Position numbers and translations under genes: made by a program. Below the pieces are notes generated by a model that ran no database searches, was not told the DNA's origin, and worked only from the letters and a program-made list of their open reading frames with translations. Positions 1 to 7,238 of a stretch of DNA of 64,000 bases are shown here, piece by piece; positions within the stretch are counted from its first letter, which is position 1, and each line of letters starts with the position of its first letter. Source of the DNA: Yoonia sp. R2331 (lineage in GTDB: Bacteria; Pseudomonadota; Alphaproteobacteria; Rhodobacterales; Rhodobacteraceae); NCBI RefSeq assembly GCF_041103235.1, contig NZ_JBGCUN010000004.1, positions 45,845 through 109,844 on the forward strand. Reading direction: 5' to 3'.

Positions 1-597
1 TGCGTCGACCTTGCTCCGTTCCGCTCAATCCCGGCCACGGACGGTCCTGTCCGGATATTTGGTGCCATTGGTCGGCTTGATCGTCAAAAAGGTTTTGATG
101 CGTTGATTGCGGCATTCAAGACATGCGAGGCGCGTGACATCGAACTTCACATTTTTGGGGAAGGCGAAGAGGAAGAAAATCTCCGTCAGCTCGCTGCAGG
201 CGATCAAAGGATCGTCTTCAAAGGCTTTGCGGCCTCACCCACCGAAGCGTTCGCCAATATTGACGCCGTTGTAATGCCTTCGCGCTGGGAAGCTTACGGC
301 TTGGTCGCCATCGAAGCGATCAGTGCCGGTAAATTGTTGATCTGCTCGAATGTTGACGGATTGCAGGACCATGAACCGCTCGGCGCTGAGTTTCTTGAGC
401 AGTATTCAAAGAATTGTATAGCGTGCAAGATCCTGCAAGTTCGGTCGCGGGCAGGTAGCCCACTCAACGAATTGAACGCGAAATCCATTATCCTCGAAGA
501 AACATTCTTTCTAAAATGGCGCCAACTGCTTTGTGCCAACTCGCATTTTTGGACCAGCGAATCTGGTGACAAAGGTCTCATGGCGGGTCGGACATGA
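1..597 (+). CDS. Glycosyltransferase, GT4-type, C-terminal part (5' end outside window)
   Basis: The reading frame is open from the first base, so only the C-terminal nucleotide-sugar-binding half of a group 1 (GT4) glycosyltransferase is present. The strand/loop GAIGRLDRQKGFD near residue 20 is the typical start of the second Rossmann domain, and SRWEAYGLVAIEAISAG contains the E-x7-E motif that contacts the donor nucleotide sugar. Such enzymes build lipopolysaccharide or exopolysaccharide at the inner membrane. The last 60 residues or so do not look like a normal GT4 tail and the protein stops just before IS debris, so the 3' end may be frameshifted or truncated. The sugar specificity cannot be read. 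Confidence 0.8.
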   Translation, partial: CVDLAPFRSIPATDGPVRIFGAIGRLDRQKGFDALIAAFKTCEARDIELHIFGEGEEEENLRQLAAGDQRIVFKGFAASPTEAFANIDAVVMPSRWEAYGLVAIEAISAGKLLICSNVDGLQDHEPLGAEFLEQYSKNCIACKILQVRSRAGSPLNELNAKSIILEETFFLKWRQLLCANSHFWTSESGDKGLMAGRT

Positions 598-785
598 CGC
601 TCTCAGTCCCTCGGCATGCCCCCCATGATTGCCGCGAACCGGCTTTGGGCCGTCAATCAAGGTTTAGTGAGGCTATTCACCAAACATCTCCACATTGATC
701 CTTGACCCCTGCCATTCCTTCGCCATGCGGTCGATCATTGGGTTCCATCAGATTGGTGCCACCCAGTCGGAGCGCCGAGTGGTAT
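598..785. other. Non-coding spacer with one copy of the intergenic repeat core
   Basis: No gene is supported here. Around 632-655 the sequence CGGCTTTGGGCCGTCA matches the core of a degenerate repeat found in several other long gaps of this window (for example near 22.0, 46.1 and 47.1 kb). The region ends where the IS407-type fragment begins. Confidence 0.4.
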
Positions 786-1180
786 CCGGTTCTATGGCAA
801 ACCGGCTAGCATTGTCAGTGACAACAGGACGGAGTTCACCAGTCGCGCGATCCTGAAATGGGCCAACGAAAACGGCGTTGAGTGGCATTGCATCGATCCT
901 GGCAAGCCCCAGCAGAACGCCTTCATCGAAAGCTTCAACGGTAGCTTGCGCGACGAACTCTTGAACGAGGAGATGTTCGACAGCCTAGACGATGCAAGAC
1001 GCAAACTCGCCCTATGGCGATACGATTACAACAACGTCAAGCCCGCACTCGTCGCTCGACAACAAAACACCCGCAGAAGCGCGCCGAGCGCTTGAACAAT
1101 TTGAGGGCTCCGCGCCCGCCGCGCTTGCCCAAACTGACAACAAAGAATATGAAAACCAGACCCGCAGACTCTCGTTTTGA
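786..1180 (+). pseudogene. Truncated, frameshifted IS407-type transposase OrfB
   Basis: The frame encodes the end of the DDE integrase core: SDNRTEF carries the second catalytic Asp and ESFNGSL the catalytic Glu. The reading frame is lost near 1030: after WRYDYNNVK the frame changes relative to the copy at 8874-9765, and the C-terminus ([19 protein letters not shown]) resumes in another frame. The first catalytic Asp is absent, so no active enzyme can be made. Confidence 0.85.
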
Positions 1181-1206
1181 ATGAGGGAGCCTCGGGGGGC
1201 AGGTCA
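786..1206 (+). mobile_element. 3' fragment of an IS3-family (IS407-group) element
   Basis: About 420 bases match the transposase-B end of the fuller element at 8847-10103, read in the opposite orientation. The match starts at a sequence reading TATCCGGTTCTATGGC and ends at the same terminal inverted repeat (GGGGGGCAGGTCA). Only the catalytic C-terminal part of orfB is left; orfA and the other end are missing. The fragment directly abuts an IS66 transposase remnant, which suggests that it inserted into, or recombined next to, that older element. Confidence 0.85.
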
Positions 1207-1355
1207 CAATTGCCTACACACTCATCGAGACCGCCAAGCTCAACAAGGTTGATCCGCAGGCGTGGCTAACATGGGTCCTCGCCCAAATCACTGACCACAA
1301 GATCACGCGCCTCGACGAGCTCACACCTTGGCATTGTGCTGCTCGAGCAGCATAA
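1207..1355 (+). pseudogene. IS66-family transposase (TnpC) C-terminal remnant
   Basis: An open stretch ending in TAA at 1353-1355 translates to a peptide containing [16 protein letters not shown] and [10 protein letters not shown]. These are the characteristic C-terminal motifs of the IS66 TnpC transposase, which normally exceeds 500 residues. Only about 49 codons survive and the upstream side is replaced by the IS407-type fragment. No start codon or catalytic region remains. Confidence 0.8.
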
Positions 1356-1489
1356 CAGCGACAGTAGACGTCGCACCAAAGCGCCTTCACCGGACGGGCA
1401 CTCTCTTGTCCAATTCCATCGACGTAATTCCGCGCTGTCGAAAACCGAAGTCGCCATCGGTACTGGCGCTGCGCTGCGAGGCATAGAAT

Positions 1490-1684
1490 ATGATTGAGAA
1501 TGACATTCTGAGCGAAGTTGAAGCTCAAGCCATCAGACAGCTAGATATGCTCTGTCCGGACACCGAAATTACTCTTCAGGAAGCCATGGAGCAGGCCGGT
1601 TCGGCCCTTCATCAGCATGGCTTTCGAAGGGGGCTGGTTTTGATTGAGGGACAAGTGGATGATCATGGCCACCAAGCCGAATGA
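1490..1684 (+). CDS. Hypothetical small protein (64 aa), doubtful
   Basis: A 64-residue open frame starts with ATG at 1490 just downstream of the IS66 remnant. The first half is acidic and plausibly helical (SEVEAQAIRQLDML) and the end is rich in His and Gly. There is no clear ribosome-binding site and no recognisable family. It may be an accidental frame inside decayed IS-flanking DNA, so it is listed with low confidence. Confidence 0.25.
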   Translation: MIENDILSEVEAQAIRQLDMLCPDTEITLQEAMEQAGSALHQHGFRRGLVLIEGQVDDHGHQAE

Positions 1685-1864
1685 TCAGCGTCGGTTTCTT
1701 GAATCTGATCCGACAATACCCTCCCCATAAAAAGCGGGTTGAGCAACTACCAAGCCGGTATGCATCCTTGTTCCCATTGGCTAGAGGACGCAATCAAGGT
1801 GTTTGCTTGTTTGATACGGCCAAGTCCTCAAGAGCGCTCAGGTAGGGCAGTGCAGGGAGGAGAT

Positions 1865-2134
1865 ATGCCACTAGAATATTCGATAAACTTCCTAGGATTT
1901 GAACAAGAGAACGTAGAGAGTGGAGATGTTTTGACTCGCGACGGTGAACATCTTGGCAAATGGGTATACGGCGAGCAATACGGTATGGAATGGTACTACT
2001 TTATCCCGAACGGGATGGAACGTCCCACACTGTCGGATCACCACCTCAGCTTCCTGCTGGCGCTGATTACAGAATGGCATAAATCGCGGAACCGGGTCAC
2101 CAACAAACGATTAGCTACTACAACGTCGACTTAA
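1865..2134 (+). CDS. Hypothetical protein (89 aa)
   Basis: The ATG at 1865 follows a good ribosome-binding site (GGGAGGAG, ending about four bases upstream), which is why it is preferred to an upstream start at 1739 that has none. The product is a small acidic, aromatic-rich soluble protein (GKWVYGEQYGMEWYYF, then an Asp/His-rich turn and a helix ending in ITEWHKSRN). No signal peptide or membrane segment is present and I do not recognise the family. It stands alone between IS debris and the small-gene island. Confidence 0.5.
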   Translation: MPLEYSINFLGFEQENVESGDVLTRDGEHLGKWVYGEQYGMEWYYFIPNGMERPTLSDHHLSFLLALITEWHKSRNRVTNKRLATTTST

Positions 2135-2379
2135 ACATCCACAGCCCGCTACAAAAGCATGTTCGGAGCGAAAGAACTCAAACCATAGACGCACCGTCAG
2201 CGCCACCCCCAACTAAAGCGAGTTGCAGACCATTTGGGGTGAATGCGATACTCTTGGCCCAGCGTTGGGTGAATCGCTCGATCCGAATGCGCTTTGATGC
2301 GGCTGCGACCTTGTTTATGAATTCAAATGCGAACGGGTCCGCTTTTCTGCTCCACTATTCGGGCGTAACGTTCGACTTG
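2135..2379. other. Non-coding upstream region of the small-gene island
   Basis: No coding sequence is supported. The stretch leads into the CtrA-type box at 2380-2395 and probably holds upstream promoter sequence for the gene at 2461. Confidence 0.4.
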
Positions 2380-2395
2380 TTTACGGTCTGTTAAC
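2380..2395 (+). promoter_or_regulatory. CtrA-type box TTTA-N7-TTAAC
   Basis: TTTA, seven bases, then TTAAC differs by one base from the alphaproteobacterial CtrA consensus TTAA-N7-TTAAC. It lies 65 bases before the start of the gene at 2461. The paralogous genes at 5572 and 62718 carry an equivalent box at 63 and 65 bases, which is strong positional support. Confidence 0.55.
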
Positions 2396-2460
2396 CAATT
2401 CTTCTGTCAACATGTAACTACTGCTTTCTGGAACTAGAAAACCATTTGCTGGGGAAGATA

Positions 2461-2640
2461 ATGCACGAACACCGATGGATTGTTGGTATACTTGAAGATA
2501 TTGTCAGGTACGCCGAAGATAACAAACTCGACAGGCTGAACGATACGATCAGGGAGGCGAGAACAGTCGCGATTCAAGAAGTTGGATATCCCATACATCG
2601 AACCTTTTCCGCTAAGCCAAAACTGTCTTTGGTGAAGTAG
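2461..2640 (+). CDS. Small helical protein, WIV-ED family, copy A (59 aa)
   Basis: The start ATG follows the leader TGCTGGGGAAG, whose GGGGAAG acts as ribosome-binding site. The same leader precedes both paralogues, which fixes the start. The protein shares the core W-I-V-x-I-L-E-D-(I/V)-x-x-Y-A-E-x-N-x-L-x-x-L with copies B (5572-5754) and C (62536-62718), and a C-terminus ending in VVK or LVK. It is predicted to be almost wholly alpha-helical and soluble, with no cysteine, signal peptide or membrane segment. Copy A has diverged most. Function is unknown; the shared CtrA-type promoter suggests a cell-cycle, motility or density-linked role (inference only). Confidence 0.75.
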   Translation: MHEHRWIVGILEDIVRYAEDNKLDRLNDTIREARTVAIQEVGYPIHRTFSAKPKLSLVK

Positions 2641-2791
2641 ATCCTTCCGAAATCGACTTGTCCATTCAGGCGAGGCTCAGCTGTAGATTGCACTTTGGCG
2701 TCGGCAAATTTTGCCAAGTTAAACTTTGGCTATCCAATGTTAACCTAGCCTGACGTAAGCGTCTAAAGACATAATTTGGGGAGTGCACAGA

Positions 2792-2925
2792 ATGGAAAAA
2801 GAGCTGCTAAGCGTTTTGGCTTCGTAGGACTTGAGGCCGCGCTTTATGAGGTTGCGACCACGCTAAACGACCAACATTTCCTTAGCAGCGAATCTGCTAA
2901 GGAGACCAGGCTGAAAGACGCGTAG
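2792..2925 (+). pseudogene. Second small-protein family, copy A, broken by a 34-base deletion
   Basis: The start region (ATGGAAAAAGAGCT) and the distal part (AKRFGFVGLEAALYEVATTLN) match the intact gene at 5914-6093, but in different frames. Alignment shows that 34 bases between codons 4 and 16 are missing, so the frame from the ATG stops after 11 codons at 2825-2827. The remainder stays open to a TAG at 2923-2925. A TTAACC half-site 47 bases upstream and the TTGGGGA leader are retained, so decay looks recent. Confidence 0.7.
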
Positions 2926-3059
2926 ACCTACCGCTACTTCCAAATGGGGCATCGAAACGTTGAACAAAACGCAACTTGTGAGCCGTTGCATTTCGTCTTC
3001 CCCGTTCCTTCGGGTCAATCCTCCCGTAGCAGATCCAAAATCTTTGGGAGGAGGCCAAA

Positions 3060-3263
3060 TTGGAACGAATTTCGAGGGTGATTTCAGCATCGCTGGATTA
3101 TTCTGAAGACGGAAATCTGCAGCGAGCTGCGTCTGCTGGCGAAATGTCAAGCGAAGACTTTGGGATATTTTCTGAACTCCGCCTCGTGGAGGTGGATGAA
3201 GAAGGGTCGAAGGTGAACCTCACAAGCCTAGGAAAATTCGTGATGAGTTTCTTGGGTCGATAG
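3060..3263 (+). CDS. Hypothetical small protein (67 aa)
   Basis: A TTG start at 3060 follows a strong ribosome-binding site (GGGAGGAGG, five bases upstream). The product is acidic and soluble: a helical N-terminus, then FGIFSELRLVEVDEEGSKVNL, which could form a beta-hairpin wing, and a hydrophobic C-terminus. There is no counterpart in the parallel cluster at 5.5-6.3 kb. I do not recognise the family. Confidence 0.45.
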   Translation: MERISRVISASLDYSEDGNLQRAASAGEMSSEDFGIFSELRLVEVDEEGSKVNLTSLGKFVMSFLGR

Positions 3264-3410
3264 AGTGAAACTGACTCGCGGGGCTGCCCACCAACTGCGA
3301 AGCAAGTTGACTGTGTGAGGGTGTGCGTGCGATGATGGCGACAAGGAATTTGGAACAAATTGGTTAACAAAAGGCAAAAAGCAGTTGGAGAGCTTTACCA
3401 AGTAGCCTTG

Positions 3411-4301
3411 CTAGACCGCCTTAGAAACTACCCTATTTCGACCAGCTCTCTTTGCGTCATAAAGCAACTCGTCCGCCCGCTTCAGAACCTCTGCGCCCGC
3501 AGTCGAAGCTGATGACAACCCTGCCAGTCCAACACTTGCTGTAATTCCAATCTGATGTCCACTTGCAAAAATGATCGTTGACTCAAGTTCTTGGAGTAAA
3601 CGAATACACGCAATCTCTGCGCTTTTGACTTTGGTTTCAGGAAAAATGACGGCAAACTCCTCACCGCCTAGTCGCCCTACCATGTCGATGGTGCGGAACT
3701 GATTGATGAGTTTGCCTGATACCGCGCGCAACACCTGATCGCCTGCATCGTGGCCATAGGTATCATTCACCGCTTTGAAGTGGTCGATGTCTATCATGGC
3801 AACAGCAAAATGATGCTTGAATCTTTTTGCGCGAGCGAACTCGGCCTCCAATCTTCCCAAGAACGGTCGGCGATTGGGCAATTCGGTCAAAGGATCCGTA
3901 TCTGCTTCCTTTTGCAGGATCTCATAAGCTGTGGTCAGCTCCCGGATACTCACCATATCGATCAAACTTTGCTCAACAATTACAGGGATATGGCGGATGG
4001 AATTTGCATTCATCAGGCGAAGTATGGCGGCAATCTCATCATCCGGGCCGCAAGTGATGACATTCGGAGACATCACCTTAGCAACAACTGTGTTGGCTGG
4101 AAGCGCTTTTATGTTGGCGACAACAGGTAGCAAATCACGTTCGGATACAATCCCCACCAGTTTCCCTGCCGCATCGCAGACAACAAGTGCTCCAATGCGT
4201 AGTTCCATCAACTTGGTTGCCACCTCACTCAAAGTCGAAGTTGGCGACACCTTTTCAACACTATTAGTCGACTTCTCAGCCAGAAGTTTCGCTATCTTCA
4301 T
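3411..4301 (-). CDS. CBS-domain diguanylate cyclase (GGDEF)
   Basis: The 296-residue cytoplasmic protein has two CBS motifs (about residues 7-60 and 73-125), which usually bind adenine nucleotides, followed by a GGDEF domain (about 130-296). The catalytic GGEEF motif is at 212-216, and RTID at 203-206, five residues before it, is a canonical RxxD inhibitory site. It should therefore make cyclic di-GMP from two GTP with product inhibition. DFDH-type substrate residues (DIDHFKAVND) and the DPLTELPNRR entry motif are intact. An AAAGG ribosome-binding site precedes the ATG. The neighbour 174 bases upstream encodes a degenerate GGDEF-like protein, possibly in the same transcript. What the CBS pair senses cannot be told. 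Confidence 0.9.
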   Translation of the reverse strand: MKIAKLLAEKSTNSVEKVSPTSTLSEVATKLMELRIGALVVCDAAGKLVGIVSERDLLPVVANIKALPANTVVAKVMSPNVITCGPDDEIAAILRLMNANSIRHIPVIVEQSLIDMVSIRELTTAYEILQKEADTDPLTELPNRRPFLGRLEAEFARAKRFKHHFAVAMIDIDHFKAVNDTYGHDAGDQVLRAVSGKLINQFRTIDMVGRLGGEEFAVIFPETKVKSAEIACIRLLQELESTIIFASGHQIGITASVGLAGLSSASTAGAEVLKRADELLYDAKRAGRNRVVSKAV

Positions 4302-4475
4302 GCCATGCCTTTAAGCTGCGTCTCTGGGCAAAGCATGTCGAAACCAAATGAATCCTTTGTGAAGAAGTTCGATGATGGCCCGGTTACAGTGGGGCATGTG
4401 GAGACAGAGCCTGAATGGCAAACGACTCTACTCTCGATTTCACACCGGCTAATCGGAGATAGGCCGTTCACGAAA

Positions 4476-4907
4476 CTATCGGAGGACGTGCCGGTACTTA
4501 GTTTTGCCGTTTCTATCCAGCACTTCAGCAAAACAAGAATGCGACGCCTGTGATGTGTTGATGACTCTTGGTTTCCCCCCCACTGCCACTCCTATCACTC
4601 TAAATAGAACCTTGTTCGCTGCTTCCTCTGTACAATCCATCAGCAAGATTGTGATGTGTGTGGGCGCAACCGCCAATACTGAATCCGTCTTGCGAACAAG
4701 GGAGCGGATCAGACTTACCGAAAGCCCCATACAGGTAAGTCCATAGGCGCTAGAAGCTTCAGTTTCGTCCCTTTGAGTATCCGTCATCCTGAACGATATC
4801 GAGCAGTATCTTTGTCGCTTTCGCTTAAGCTGCCAAGTCATCATCTTGTACGAGAACGAGTTGAATAGGTGATTCGTCATACTTGATGCATTCCGACTGT
4901 CAGACAT
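4476..4907 (-). CDS. Degenerate GGDEF-like protein (143 aa)
   Basis: The ATG at 4907 follows GTTGGGGATC, the TTGGGGA leader also seen before the small genes of this island. The middle of the protein (LVRKTDSVLAVAPTHITILL, then MDCTEEAANKVLFRVI) follows the hydrophobic and charged pattern of a GGDEF fold around the place where the signature lies, but no GGDEF signature is present. It cannot be an active cyclase and might bind nucleotide or act as a regulator. A truncated relative lies at 8097-8309. The assignment is by eye and the protein may belong to another family. Confidence 0.5.
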   Translation of the reverse strand: MSDSRNASSMTNHLFNSFSYKMMTWQLKRKRQRYCSISFRMTDTQRDETEASSAYGLTCMGLSVSLIRSLVRKTDSVLAVAPTHITILLMDCTEEAANKVLFRVIGVAVGGKPRVINTSQASHSCFAEVLDRNGKTKYRHVLR

Positions 4908-5492
4908 GATCCCCAACTAGCTAGGTTCGGGTTTTCAAATCGCCGAATTCTTCGAACGTGCTCCCAAAAGGGTTCAACATAAAACTACTAATAAACAGTT
5001 CAATTATTCGCGGTTACTGGACAGTCCAAGGGCATCCTTCGCCACTGAATCTTTCACAAAGCCCAACGGACAAGCGATACCTCGAAGTTGTCACACAGTC
5101 TGACCAAGCAAAAAATCGCAAGTGTAAGCTATTTGAATTGCCTTCGCTGGCGATTTCATCCGAGTGTGGGACCGCAAAGTAGTCGGCAAACGGTCAGCGA
5201 CCCCACTGCTCTCGGTGGGAGAAAGTATTTTGACGATATCATACTGGGCGGGTTCGTTCTACCTCTAGGAGTTCAACCGCTCAGGTGCCAGAGTGCTTCG
5301 GGCCAGCGGGCCCCCCCCCAAAAATGGCCAGTTGTAGAATCCCTTTCAATCGGCATACTCCCAACCCTCGACGGACTTGCCATGCCTATAGGCGGAACCC
5401 TCTCGATCAAATCCGCTGATGAGTGCTTGAACGACCACTCTTGCAGCCTGCAATCGAAGGCTGAACACAGTACGTAAGGTCCGCTCGGTATG
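4908..5492. other. Long non-coding region upstream of small-gene copy B
   Basis: No gene is convincing in this stretch of nearly 600 bases. Around 5166-5200 the sequence GACCGCAAAGTAGTCGGCAA followed by ACGGTCAGCGA resembles one at 8400-8426 before the gene at 8492. Around 5317-5345 a C-run followed by AAAAATGGCCAGTTGTAGAA resembles the region upstream of copy C (near 62950-62975, other strand). These look like shared upstream segments of duplicated loci. Confidence 0.4.
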
Positions 5493-5508
5493 TTTACGAT
5501 TCCTTAAC
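5493..5508 (+). promoter_or_regulatory. CtrA-type box TTTA-N7-TTAAC
   Basis: One mismatch to TTAA-N7-TTAAC. It lies 63 bases before the ATG at 5572, the same position as in copies A and C of this gene family. Confidence 0.55.
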
Positions 5509-5571
5509 TATGAGACCGGTCAAAATACAAATCAACTTGCTGGAACTAGATAACCTTTGCTGGGGAAGATG

Positions 5572-5754
5572 ATGCAAAACCACGGATGGATTGTTAGCAT
5601 TCTTGAAGATGTTGCTTGTTACGCCGAGAAGAACAAACTGGAAAAGCTTGAGGAGACATTGCGAGAGGCGCAAGCTGTCGCTGCCATCGAAACGGGCTGC
5701 GAAACTACCATCTATCAACGGTCAAAACGGGCCAACCTTCACGTCGTGAAGTAG
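5572..5754 (+). CDS. Small helical protein, WIV-ED family, copy B (60 aa)
   Basis: Paralogue of the proteins at 2461-2640 and 62536-62718, with the same leader TGCTGGGGAAGAT. Two adjacent ATGs exist at 5569 and 5572; the second is chosen because it aligns with the single ATG of the other copies. The core is HGWIVSILEDVACYAEKNKL, followed by a heptad-like helix (EETLREAQAVAAIETG) and a basic tail ending in HVVK. The repeated aliphatic and Glu/Lys spacing suggests two amphipathic helices, perhaps a dimerising or partner-binding protein. Function is unknown. Gene and promoter are followed by the second small gene at 5914, as in copy A. Confidence 0.8.
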   Translation: MQNHGWIVSILEDVACYAEKNKLEKLEETLREAQAVAAIETGCETTIYQRSKRANLHVVK

Positions 5755-5852
5755 GCGCACAAAGTGGAATGCTGCCCATTTGGCGGGCATGAAGTTTTGT
5801 GTGTCCACCAAATAGGCAGAATTCTGCCGCATCTACTAACAGATCCTTGAGT

Positions 5853-5868
5853 TTAACTCCTCGTTAAC
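5853..5868 (+). promoter_or_regulatory. Perfect CtrA-type box TTAA-N7-TTAAC
   Basis: TTAA, CTCCTCG, TTAACC is an exact match to the full CtrA consensus. It sits 45 bases before the start of the gene at 5914; the boxes of the genes at 8492 and 10856 lie at the same distance. Confidence 0.65.
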
Positions 5869-5913
5869 CTTCCCTAATTACGCCTTCCGTTGACGTAAAT
5901 TGGGGAAAATGTC

Positions 5914-6093
5914 ATGGAAAAAGAACTTCTGCACCTACGATTGGTTGATGCGATCATGATGGCGAAGCGCTCAGGCTTTGATGGACTTGAGCAGGCACTT
6001 TATCAGGTTGCAGCGACGCTGAACGAGGACACCCTTTGGAGCGACCGCCCAAACTTGGTTGATCAAGACAAGTCTTTCAAACCGGTCAGATAA
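5914..6093 (+). CDS. Second small-protein family, intact copy (59 aa)
   Basis: The ATG follows TTGGGGAAAATGTC, with GGGGA as ribosome-binding site. The 59-residue product starts MEKELL and contains DAIMMAKRSGFDGLEQALYQ, then VAATLNEDTLW and a polar tail. It is predicted to be helical and soluble. A frameshifted relative lies at 2792-2925 in the same position behind a WIV-ED gene, so the two-gene module was duplicated. I do not recognise the family. Expression is probably driven by the perfect CtrA-type box upstream. Confidence 0.7.
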   Translation: MEKELLHLRLVDAIMMAKRSGFDGLEQALYQVAATLNEDTLWSDRPNLVDQDKSFKPVR

Positions 6094-6187
6094 GTACGTA
6101 GAGCGGGCGATAACTCACAACTTGCGAAAATGCCGTGCCGAGCGGTTTTCGGGAGCCATACCACAAGGTCATGATTGGAAAAGAAAT

Positions 6188-6213
6188 GCCCACTCGCCAG
6201 TGAGCGAGTGGGC
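6188..6213 (+). terminator. Hairpin, possible terminator
   Basis: GCCCACTCGC, a six-base loop and GCGAGTGGGC form a perfect 10-bp stem about 95 bases after the stop at 6093. There is no T-run behind it, so intrinsic termination is uncertain. The inner core ACTCGC/GCGAGT recurs in the larger hairpin at 7986-8024. Confidence 0.4.
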
Positions 6214-6455
6214 TGTGTGAGGGTGTATCGCGAGGGTTGCGATGCATCGACCATGAGGAAAATTGGTTATTAAAGAATGAAGGGATGGCACAGCCTCACT
6301 AAATCGACATGCAATCTAGGATTTGTAGACTGCTTGTTTCGTTCTTATCTCTACGAGATACTATGCACTCTGCCCTGTAAGCTGACTGAACGGGCTAGCC
6401 AAACTGGGGCGGAACACAATTGTTCACGGAGTGATCGATTGGCGCGGAATGGACC

Positions 6456-7238
6456 TTGACGAGTTTTACTGGTGTTCGAAGACGGGAAGAATGTGATGAA
6501 ACATTCGACTGGACGGTGCGAGGTGTTCAAGATGTTGCGTCTTTCCTCGGTGCTTCCGATCCCTATTCCGGGGCAGCGGCCTCGCTGGACGATATGACTT
6601 GTGCGTTTTTGTCAGCCCTGCGTTCTCGAGACATCTCAAAAGCTTGCGAACTCGGTAACATCTCGGACAATTGGCCAGCCTTGGCATTGGGAGCCATTGC
6701 ACATCTCGATAAAGCATGGAGCGATGACACGCTTACAATCGGGGAGATTGCGGAAACCTACTGGACATTGCGCAGGACGCTGGACGAACTGACCTCATCC
6801 CAAGCACGAGCGGCCCAATCATCACTCTTCATTGGCACGGCCATCATATGGATACCAAAGACCGAACAGCACACTTTTGGGCCTCAAATGCTCGTCGACA
6901 ACATCAGACGTTTTGGGTGGGACGCACATCTTTGGCACGACTTCAGTTCAGACGATTTGATTGAGAAAATTGGGTCTCACGACATAGATGTTATCGGTGT
7001 CTCGATTGGTACGGACAATCAGTTGGATGGTTTGGCAGACTTAGTCACACAGATCAGGCGGTCTGCCATAAACCCCAACATCAAGATTTTAGTCGGCGGC
7101 AGCGCTATTCATGGATCCCCAAACCTCTATAGCTTCTTGGGTGCCGATGCCGTTTCAGCTTCGGCAGATGATGCAATGGACTTCTTCGAACGAGGTTGGA
7201 CGGAGTCGGAACGTAGAGAAGGCCGGTTTGATGGGTGA
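6456..7238 (+). CDS. PpaA/AerR-like regulator with B12/heme-binding-type domain
   Basis: The 260-residue protein has a helical N-terminal half and a C-terminal Rossmann-like cobalamin-binding-type domain (about residues 125-245). The loop TEQHTFGPQMLVDNIRRFG corresponds to the H-x-(L/F)-G region of PpaA/AerR and the SCHIC domain of AppA; the later (I/V)GVSIG and ILVGGSAIHG strands complete the fold. In purple bacteria PpaA/AerR modulates PpsR/CrtJ in response to light or oxygen. Here the stop codon overlaps the start of a PpsR-like gene, which strongly supports the assignment. A TTG start is used because no ATG occurs before residue 47, and its ribosome-binding site is weak. No photosynthesis gene is in view, so the target is unknown. 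Confidence 0.75.
   Translation: MTSFTGVRRREECDETFDWTVRGVQDVASFLGASDPYSGAAASLDDMTCAFLSALRSRDISKACELGNISDNWPALALGAIAHLDKAWSDDTLTIGEIAETYWTLRRTLDELTSSQARAAQSSLFIGTAIIWIPKTEQHTFGPQMLVDNIRRFGWDAHLWHDFSSDDLIEKIGSHDIDVIGVSIGTDNQLDGLADLVTQIRRSAINPNIKILVGGSAIHGSPNLYSFLGADAVSASADDAMDFFERGWTESERREGRFDG

Noticed and set aside
4305..4553. Plus-strand open frame between two minus-strand genes
   Set aside because: No ribosome-binding site, no protein-like pattern and partial overlap with the degenerate GGDEF-like gene; it is a chance frame.
5088..5477. 129-codon plus-strand frame before small-gene copy B
   Set aside because: Composition is not protein-like, it runs through the upstream repeat and ends next to the CtrA-type box; better explained as non-coding.
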